NCBI GenBank assembly: GCA_028276145.1 | Contig: JAPYWX010000011.1 | Location: forward strand, 1 to 18,370 | Origin: Spirochaetota bacterium | Lineage (GTDB): Bacteria; Spirochaetota; Brevinematia; DTOW01 | DNA: 18,370 nucleotides | Reading direction: 5' to 3' | Shown: piece after piece, positions 14,196 to 18,370 of the stretch | Position numbering within the stretch: the first letter of the stretch is position 1 | Layout of the letters: every line of letters begins with the position of its first letter | Notes under the pieces: model-generated | What the model saw: the letters and a program-made list of their open reading frames with translations, nothing else | Database searches by the model: none | Told to the model about the DNA's origin: nothing | Position numbers and translations under genes: made by a program

Positions 14196-14204
14196 GTAGC
14201 CCTC
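14165..14204 (-). terminator. Intrinsic terminator of the mazG-hydrolase operon, inside an opposing gene
   Basis: A perfect 13-bp stem (arm GAGGGCTACTTAA at 14175-14187, complement at 14192-14204) has a four-base loop. On the minus strand it is followed after three bases by seven T residues (14171-14165), the classic intrinsic terminator. It lies about 76 bases after the stop of the minus-strand hydrolase gene. The same bases encode the end of the plus-strand protein, including its TAA stop. On the plus strand no T-run follows. Confidence 0.75.
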
Positions 14205-14205
14205 A

Positions 14206-14231
14206 AAAGTAGGAGGTGCGGTACCTACTTT
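14206..14231. repeat. Short hairpin between convergent genes
   Basis: AAAGTAGG (14206-14213) pairs with CCTACTTT (14224-14231) around a 10-base loop. It lies just after the plus-strand stop and could help end plus-strand transcription, though only three T residues close the stem and no longer tract follows. Confidence 0.4.
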
Positions 14232-14279
14232 CCAACAACATTAATTTTCGTTAGGTATTTTAAAACTTTTAGTTTTGTT

Positions 14280-15056
14280 TTAGATTTCTATTGTCAGTCC
14301 ATCGTATGCCGGGAATATGTTTTTATCTTTTAGCTCGTTATAAAGTTTGTCATAATCAATGTCATGTCCCATGTGTGTTAGGTATGTTATTTCTGGTTTT
14401 ATGTACTTTACTAAGTTTATAGCTTCTGATATGGTTAAGTGGGTTGAATGTGGTAAATACCTTAGAGTACCAAGAATTAGAATTTTGGTGTTTTTTATTA
14501 TCTCCAAGCTTTCTGAAGGTATGAAACTACAATCTGTTATGTATGTAAACAAATCAGTTGAGAAACCACTAACTTTGATTTTACCATGAAAGTGAATGAA
14601 TGTTTTTATTTTGAGTTCATCTAAGACTATTTCATCGTAGTCTTCTAATACATGTAATTTAACTATTGGTTTACCACCACCTAACTGTGGTGTATCTCGG
14701 AATATGTAATCAAATCTCATTTGTAATTCTAATGATGAAGGTAAATTCAGAAATACGGGTATTTCTTTCCATTTCATCAAGTAATTTATTTGCCTTATGT
14801 CATCAAATCCGTTTATATGGTCAGCGTGGCTATGAGTTATAAGCACAGCGTCTAGATAAGTTATATCGTTGTTCAGAGCTTGTGTCCTAAAATCTGGGGT
14901 GACATCTATTAAAACTTTTTTGTTTTTGTGCTCAAAGTATAATGATGTTCTTAGCCTTTTGTTTTTTGGGTTCTCTGAAGTGCAAACACTGCATTTACAG
15001 CCTATCAGTGGTACTCCCGTTGATGTTCCTGTACCTAAGAATACAATTTTACCCAT
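14280..15056 (-). CDS. PhnP-like metallo-beta-lactamase-fold phosphodiesterase
   Basis: A 258-residue metallo-hydrolase of the beta-lactamase superfamily, closest in motif order to PhnP (phosphoribosyl 1,2-cyclic phosphate phosphodiesterase). It opens with FLGTGTSTGVPLIGCKCSVC, which matches the PhnP-type GTGxxxGxPxxGCxCxxC start with a structural-zinc cysteine set. LIDVTPDFRTQAL follows, then the metal motif THSHADHINGFDD (His75, His77, Asp79, His80), THLTISEAI and YLTHMGHD. The C-terminus PAYDGLTIEI is common to this subgroup. No phosphonate genes are nearby, so the natural substrate may be another cyclic phosphate or nucleotide. The start could be GTG 15065 (overlap with mazG 17 bp) or ATG 15056 (overlap 8 bp); ATG is preferred because it begins directly with MGKIVFLGTG and has GGTG upstream. 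It is translationally coupled to mazG and ends before a strong terminator. Confidence 0.88.
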   Translation of the reverse strand: MGKIVFLGTGTSTGVPLIGCKCSVCTSENPKNKRLRTSLYFEHKNKKVLIDVTPDFRTQALNNDITYLDAVLITHSHADHINGFDDIRQINYLMKWKEIPVFLNLPSSLELQMRFDYIFRDTPQLGGGKPIVKLHVLEDYDEIVLDELKIKTFIHFHGKIKVSGFSTDLFTYITDCSFIPSESLEIIKNTKILILGTLRYLPHSTHLTISEAINLVKYIKPEITYLTHMGHDIDYDKLYNELKDKNIFPAYDGLTIEI

Positions 15057-15702
15057 CTTTTTCACCTACGATGTTAGAAAATTTTTCTTTGAATTCTTCT
15101 TTTATCTTAACTTCAGATTTTTCGTTTCTTATGCCAAGTAAGACAGCTAGGTGTAGAATTAATTCTCTTACTTTGTCATTGTTGTTTATATCAAGGTTGT
15201 TAATTATGTTTTTTATTTCGTTGATGACATCACTTTCACTTATCTTGAGTAGGTTTTTCCTTTTTGCTTTTTGGATAACTTTGTAGATATATAGCAGAGT
15301 AGGTAAGGAGTTAGGAACTAGGGAGAATATATCTCCATCTTCGTTTTTCTTTGATTCCCAAACTTTTAAGGCTTCATCTGTGGTTGATGGTAGGGTTTCG
15401 TTTTTGAACACATGGGGGTGTCTGTGAATTAACTTTTCGTTAAGCTCTCTAAGTGCCTCTTCTAGTGAGAATTTGTTTTCCTCCTCAGCAATCTGAGATA
15501 TAAATACGCCTTGAAGTATTAGGTCTCCCACTTCTTCTTTTATTTTTTGGTAATCTTTTTTGTTTATCCCGTCAACAACTTCGTAAGCTTCTTCTATTAT
15601 GTTTTCCACGATACTTTCAAGTGTTTGTGCTCTGTCCCATGGGCAACCGTTTGGAGACCTTAGAATCTTCACTATCTCAACTAACTTGTCGAAGTCCCTC
15701 AT
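15049..15702 (-). CDS. mazG: MazG-family nucleoside triphosphate pyrophosphohydrolase
   Basis: Hydrolyses nucleoside triphosphates (often damaged or non-canonical ones) to monophosphates plus pyrophosphate; in E. coli it also affects ppGpp levels. The 217 residues show the MazG hallmark LRSPNGCPWDRAQTLESI (14-31), the metal-binding EEAYE (37-41) with EEVGD (56-60), and LIHRHPHVF around 90-98. KVWESKKNEDG then leads into a second, more diverged helical half. It is shorter than the 263-residue E. coli protein, mostly through a compact C-terminal domain. The ATG at 15702 has TAAAAT 9 bases upstream and no ribosome-binding site. It lies downstream of uppP (79-base gap) and overlaps the hydrolase gene, with which it may form a nucleotide clean-up pair; that link is inference. 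Confidence 0.93.
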   Translation of the reverse strand: MRDFDKLVEIVKILRSPNGCPWDRAQTLESIVENIIEEAYEVVDGINKKDYQKIKEEVGDLILQGVFISQIAEEENKFSLEEALRELNEKLIHRHPHVFKNETLPSTTDEALKVWESKKNEDGDIFSLVPNSLPTLLYIYKVIQKAKRKNLLKISESDVINEIKNIINNLDINNNDKVRELILHLAVLLGIRNEKSEVKIKEEFKEKFSNIVGEKDG

Positions 15703-15711
15703 AAACTCTAA

Positions 15712-15717
15712 ATTTTA
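15712..15717 (-). promoter_or_regulatory. Candidate -10 box of mazG
   Basis: TAAAAT on the minus strand ends 9 bases before the mazG ATG, with no ribosome-binding site in between. The -35 is not recognisable. It matches the leaderless layout of several other genes here. Confidence 0.4.
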
Positions 15718-15766
15718 ATTTTTCCCTGAATAGAAAATCTATTTTAAAGAAGAGGTATAACATCAG

Positions 15767-15783
15767 AAGGGGTATAACCCCTT
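15767..15783. repeat. Triloop hairpin overlapping the uppP stop codon
   Basis: AAGGGGT (15767-15773) pairs exactly with ACCCCTT (15777-15783) around loop ATA, and the uppP stop codon (15784-15782) lies in one arm. A T-run is present on the minus strand but before the hairpin rather than after it, so it does not read as an intrinsic terminator. It belongs to the same family as the hairpins at 4869, 6270, 16660 and 16685. Confidence 0.65.
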
Positions 15784-16588
15784 AAAAAATCAATACAAGT
15801 AAACCGACTATGAACGAATATATTGAAAATATGTATAGTTTACCTTCTTTTAAGAATTTCATTAATAGTGCTATTGCTAAGTAACCAACTACGAATGCTA
15901 CTATGAATCCTACGAGATAGGATAATTGGAATTCTGAATTTATAGAAGCTCCAGATTTAAGAGACCTATAAGTTTCATAAACAAAAGCACCTACAGTTGT
16001 AGGTACAAAGATTAGGAAGCTGAATATACCTGCTGTTGTCCTTTCTAGTCCCATTACCAGACCTGTGGAGATTGTTATGCCTGACCTTGATATTCCGGGT
16101 ATGGCTCCTATGCCTTGAAATATTCCTACGATAGCACTGTCTAGTACGGTTATGTTGTTTAAATCTTTAGGTGCATTATTCACAATTAGGTATGGTATCA
16201 GAAGTATAAAAGCGTTTATTATTAGCATTAGTCCAACTAGCTTATAGTTTGATTCAACAATATTTGACACAAGAGGTTCAATTAATAAAGCTACTATTAC
16301 TGTAAAGATGGTGGCTATGACTACTAACCAAAAGAGTTTGCTTTCAGAATCATCAAAAAATTTGTAGAACTTTATCATCCCCTTGAGAAACATCAAGAAT
16401 TCGTTGAAAAAGAATGTTACTACTACCAATAGAGTAGCAATATGTAATAATATATCAAACCATAGTGAGGCTTTACCCATATTTTTTAGATAATGGTCAA
16501 CTAGAACCAAATGTCCTGAGCTACTTATAGGCAGAAACTCTGCTATTCCCTGAACAACTCCCATTACAATAGCTTTTAGTATATCCAT
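15782..16588 (-). CDS. uppP: Undecaprenyl-diphosphate phosphatase (BacA/UppP)
   Basis: An integral membrane enzyme that removes one phosphate from undecaprenyl diphosphate, recycling the lipid carrier for peptidoglycan and O-antigen; extra copies give bacitracin resistance. The 268-residue polytopic protein has both catalytic signatures: QGIAEFLPISSSGHLVL (13-29; Glu17, Ser22-24, His26) and IPGISRSGITISTGLVMGLER (PGISRSG at 164-170, Arg168). A final hydrophobic helix closes the protein. The ATG at 16588 was chosen: GGAGG lies 5 bases upstream, and the in-frame TTG at 16600 is before that site. It has a good promoter (TTGAAA, 18 bp, TACAAT). The stop codon lies in a hairpin. It is first in the cluster uppP, mazG, PhnP-like hydrolase, though mazG may have its own promoter. 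Confidence 0.96.
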   Translation of the reverse strand: MDILKAIVMGVVQGIAEFLPISSSGHLVLVDHYLKNMGKASLWFDILLHIATLLVVVTFFFNEFLMFLKGMIKFYKFFDDSESKLFWLVVIATIFTVIVALLIEPLVSNIVESNYKLVGLMLIINAFILLIPYLIVNNAPKDLNNITVLDSAIVGIFQGIGAIPGISRSGITISTGLVMGLERTTAGIFSFLIFVPTTVGAFVYETYRSLKSGASINSEFQLSYLVGFIVAFVVGYLAIALLMKFLKEGKLYIFSIYSFIVGLLVLIF

Positions 16589-16611
16589 GAAATCCTCCAA
16601 AAACGCTGAAA

Positions 16612-16641
16612 ATTGTAATTATTGTTCTTCTTCTTTTTCAA
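16612..16641 (-). promoter_or_regulatory. Promoter of uppP
   Basis: Minus-strand TTGAAA (16641-16636), 18-bp spacer, TACAAT (16617-16612). The predicted start near 16605 leaves a leader of about 17 bases with the GGAGG site at 16598-16594. The -35 hexamer lies inside a small hairpin, TCTTCTTT/AAAGAAGA (16629-16647), with loop TTC. Confidence 0.6.
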
Positions 16642-16659
16642 AGAAGAGAGAGTATTGAA

Positions 16660-16678
16660 AAGCAGGCTTTGCCTGCTT
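16660..16678. repeat. Perfect 8-bp triloop hairpin
   Basis: AAGCAGGC (16660-16667), loop TTT, and the exact complement (16671-16678). On the minus strand it is followed by TTTTC, so weak termination of transcripts from the 16934 gene is possible. The next hairpin is only six bases away. Confidence 0.7.
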
Positions 16679-16684
16679 CTTAGT

Positions 16685-16703
16685 AGAGAGGTTTTACCTC
16701 TCT
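16685..16703. repeat. Perfect 8-bp triloop hairpin
   Basis: AGAGAGGT (16685-16692), loop TTT, and the exact complement (16696-16703). The stem is close to those at 4869 and 6270 but differs from its neighbour at 16660, while loop size and the GGY/RCC closing bases are kept. Confidence 0.7.
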
Positions 16704-16725
16704 TCATTTCCCAATTAATAAGAGA

Positions 16726-16739
16726 GTGCTATCAAGCAC
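16726..16739. repeat. Single GTGCT/AGCAC near-palindrome
   Basis: GTGCT (16726-16730) and AGCAC (16735-16739) around ATCA, the same type as the arrays at 12885-12923 and 16897-16944. A degenerate continuation at about 17-bp spacing (ATGCTACTTACGC) follows it. Confidence 0.55.
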
Positions 16740-16896
16740 AGTATGCTACTTACGCGAATGTAATCAGCACATTGCTTTAGTAGTCCCCTTCGCCCACCTT
16801 TATTATTTTGTAGAAAGTCAAAACCCCTTCACACTCTCTGATGCTTATTAAGAAAGTGTCATTTAGTACTAATTTTTAGGAATTGAGAATAATGAA

Positions 16897-16944
16897 GTGC
16901 TACTTAGCACGTTGTGCTATTTAGCACCTCGTGCTATTTAGCAC
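16897..16944. repeat. Three tandem 14-bp near-palindromes with exact 17-bp period, crossing a stop codon
   Basis: The units are GTGCTACTTAGCAC (16897-16910), GTGCTATTTAGCAC (16914-16927) and GTGCTATTTAGCAC (16931-16944), separated by three-base spacers GTT and CTC. Each has 6-bp arms GTGCTA/TAGCAC (the first has one change at the centre). On the minus strand the third unit contains the TAG stop of the long gene. No T-run follows on the minus strand, so it does not look like a simple terminator. Confidence 0.85.
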
Positions 16945-18370
16945 CTTTTTGTACTTGAGCTTTTAATTTTGATTTCTCAACTTCTATTTGTGTTTTTATT
17001 AACTCAATTCTTTCTCTGATTCTCTTTTTCTCCTCATCAGATGTAGCTAAGTGATATGTTATTATTAGGTTATTGAGTTCTTCATTTAGCATTTCTAGCA
17101 GTGTGTTTATTTTTTTTACTCCTGAAGCCCAATCTTCATATTCGTTAGTTAATGTAATTATATTGGTTATCATTACTGTGTTTGTAATGAAAACAAAATT
17201 TGTTGTAGTCAGTTGGTAGTTTGTTGATATGTTTGTTTGCTTTAGTCCTATTTCCTGTAGACTCTCCGGTTTTGGCTGTTCTTGTGTTCCTAGTTTGATG
17301 GTAAATTTTTTGCTTATTTCTCCATATACATTAGTAGAAAGAGCCAAAGCTTCAAATGATACTCTAGCTATATATTCGCCGTCTTGGACTTGTCCTACCG
17401 GGAATATATCCCATGAAAAAGATGTAGAATCTTCGTAAGGGAGATTTGATAAAGTAAGTGTGTAGTTTGAAGCATAGAATAGGTTAGTATCCACTATTAG
17501 CTTAACTTTAATATCTTTTAGGTTTATTGAACTTTTGTTTTCTATGGTTAATGATGCTGTTATAGGGAAACTTTTGACAGTTTCGGGAATGGAGAGAGAA
17601 AGGAAGACGTTTTCTATCTTTTTTATGGTATCACCAAAAAGTCCGTACATTGTTGAGTATATTGCTATTTCTTGGGGTTTTAGTCTTATCTTTTTGAAGT
17701 ATACTGCTACTGCTGTGTCTTTTGCACCGAATAGTCCTTCACTGAAGCTTGAACCGACTTCAGGTGTATAATCCCATTTGGTTTTACTTAGCTTCCTCCA
17801 GTTTGCAAAGACTACCATGGATGGCGTTGTTACATCTTCCATTCCTGAAAGTATTCCCATGGTTTTTATTTTAGGTTTGTCTAAACTGTCAAAGGAATAC
17901 CATAAGTTTGGCATGTTGTTTTCATAAAAAACTGTTTCCTTGTCTATTTTGCCATAGGGGGGGACGAAGAACGGAGCTTTTTCCGATTCACCTAAAACAG
18001 TATCAAAAATAAATCTAACATTGACATCGTGCTCTTTGAGATCTTCATTTACAACTAGAAAAGTTATTCTTACAATGTCATCTCTTAGGGTGAATATGTT
18101 TGTTACGATTTCCACTATTTGGATTAACTTTATTTTGTTGTACTTGCCGGGTCTCCATGCCCATGTTAGCTTGTTTTTTGAGATTGTAGGGTTATTCTCA
18201 AAGTATCCGTCTTCTGTGCCTACCTCAAATCCCTCATTATCAACGAAAAGGGTAGGGTAGCTTGTAGGTGGTATTTTGTCAAAAAGTAGTATCTTTTTGT
18301 CGTCATTTGGGTTATCGGGGTCACCTATCAGTGTTTTTACATAGAACCTTCCACTTGTGTTGTCCATAAC
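16934..18370 (-). CDS. Unrecognised large protein with immunoglobulin-like domain and C-terminal coiled coil (N-terminus outside window)
   Basis: I do not recognise a named family. The frame is open to the right edge (Val precedes the Met at 18367), so 478 residues are seen and the true start is probably outside. The N-terminal half (to about residue 240) is beta-rich, with SGRFYVKTLIGDP and VRFIFDTVLGESEKAPFFVP. Residues about 255-360 resemble an immunoglobulin/CARDB-like domain (ITASLTIENKSSINLKDIKVKLIV, then GEYIARVSFEALA). A Thr/Asn-rich linker with repeated TN pairs follows near 380-405. The C-terminus from about 410 is a charged helix pair, probably a coiled coil, ending KLKAQVQKGAK. 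Domain style suggests an exported or periplasmic structural protein, but the signal peptide is not in view. The stop lies in a tandem palindrome array. Confidence 0.78.
   Translation of the reverse strand, partial: VMDNTSGRFYVKTLIGDPDNPNDDKKILLFDKIPPTSYPTLFVDNEGFEVGTEDGYFENNPTISKNKLTWAWRPGKYNKIKLIQIVEIVTNIFTLRDDIVRITFLVVNEDLKEHDVNVRFIFDTVLGESEKAPFFVPPYGKIDKETVFYENNMPNLWYSFDSLDKPKIKTMGILSGMEDVTTPSMVVFANWRKLSKTKWDYTPEVGSSFSEGLFGAKDTAVAVYFKKIRLKPQEIAIYSTMYGLFGDTIKKIENVFLSLSIPETVKSFPITASLTIENKSSINLKDIKVKLIVDTNLFYASNYTLTLSNLPYEDSTSFSWDIFPVGQVQDGEYIARVSFEALALSTNVYGEISKKFTIKLGTQEQPKPESLQEIGLKQTNISTNYQLTTTNFVFITNTVMITNIITLTNEYEDWASGVKKINTLLEMLNEELNNLIITYHLATSDEEKKRIRERIELIKTQIEVEKSKLKAQVQKGAK

Larger units (their letters stand above)
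16642..16896. other. Gene-free stretch between the 16934 gene and uppP, rich in hairpins
   Basis: The whole gap from 16589 to 16933 contains no credible gene. Beyond the uppP promoter it holds two perfect triloop hairpins (16660-16678, 16685-16703), a GTGCT/AGCAC near-palindrome (16726-16739) and a weaker TGCT...TTAC/GTAA...AGCA stem (about 16744-16768). A block at 16759-16790 resembles 6388-6420. The region around 16800-16890 shows no clear feature. Confidence 0.5.

Noticed and set aside
15767..15783. Intrinsic terminator of uppP
   Set aside because: On the minus strand the T-run lies before the hairpin, not after it, so the layout is wrong for intrinsic termination.
16897..16944. CRISPR array
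   Set aside because: Repeat units are 14 bp with three-base spacers, with no spacer-length unique sequence and no cas genes.

Overview
The window is AT-rich bacterial chromosome with tightly packed genes, almost all housekeeping. It comes from a diderm (Gram-negative type) organism: there is an O-antigen polymerase/ligase-type membrane protein, two dTDP-rhamnose genes, and a secreted beta-strand-rich protein ending in phenylalanine, which is the usual outer-membrane barrel signature. Lysine/diaminopimelate, peptidoglycan and undecaprenyl-phosphate genes are present. I cannot place the lineage from sequence alone. A deep-branching, perhaps thermophilic or spirochaete-like diderm would fit, but this is a weak guess.

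Layout. 1-467 is the start of uvrA (minus), cut by the window edge. 658-1860 is the Wzy/WaaL-type protein (plus). 1841-4740 is a minus-strand operon, transcribed asd, yqaA-like DedA protein, rsmG, pcm. 4907-6220 holds rlmI with tRNA-Gly(GCC) just upstream, both minus. 6518-7849 is murD (plus), meeting lysA (7844-9067, minus) tail to tail. 9166-10215 is an unrecognised probable outer-membrane protein (plus), meeting thiE (10205-10864, minus). rfbB and rfbD (10888-12815, minus) lie upstream of thiE. 13059-14195 is an unrecognised exported helical protein (plus). 14280-16588 is a minus cluster uppP, mazG, PhnP-like metallo-hydrolase. 16934-18370 is an unrecognised large protein (minus), cut by the right edge.

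Functional theme. Much of the window serves the cell envelope. Asd and LysA make diaminopimelate and lysine, MurD adds D-Glu to the peptidoglycan precursor, UppP recycles the undecaprenyl carrier, RmlB/RmlD make dTDP-L-rhamnose, and the Wzy/WaaL-type protein joins or polymerises glycans. RlmI, RsmG and tRNA-Gly serve translation. UvrA, Pcm, MazG and the PhnP-like hydrolase are repair or clean-up enzymes.

No mobile element, CRISPR array, phage gene or defence system was seen. The unusual content is in the gaps and at gene edges. (1) A family of short perfect hairpins with three-base loops sits in several intergenic regions; the stem sequences differ but both arms change together. (2) A 14-bp near-palindrome (type GTGCTATTTAGCAC) is tandemly repeated at 16-17 bp spacing in two places, one running through a stop codon. 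(3) Many first-in-operon genes have a TATAAT-like box only 6-11 bases before the start codon and no Shine-Dalgarno sequence, suggesting leaderless mRNAs, while internal genes and a few others carry strong GGAGG sites. (4) An antisense intrinsic terminator is embedded in the last codons of the 13059 gene. (5) Three convergent gene pairs overlap at their 3' ends with no terminator visible.
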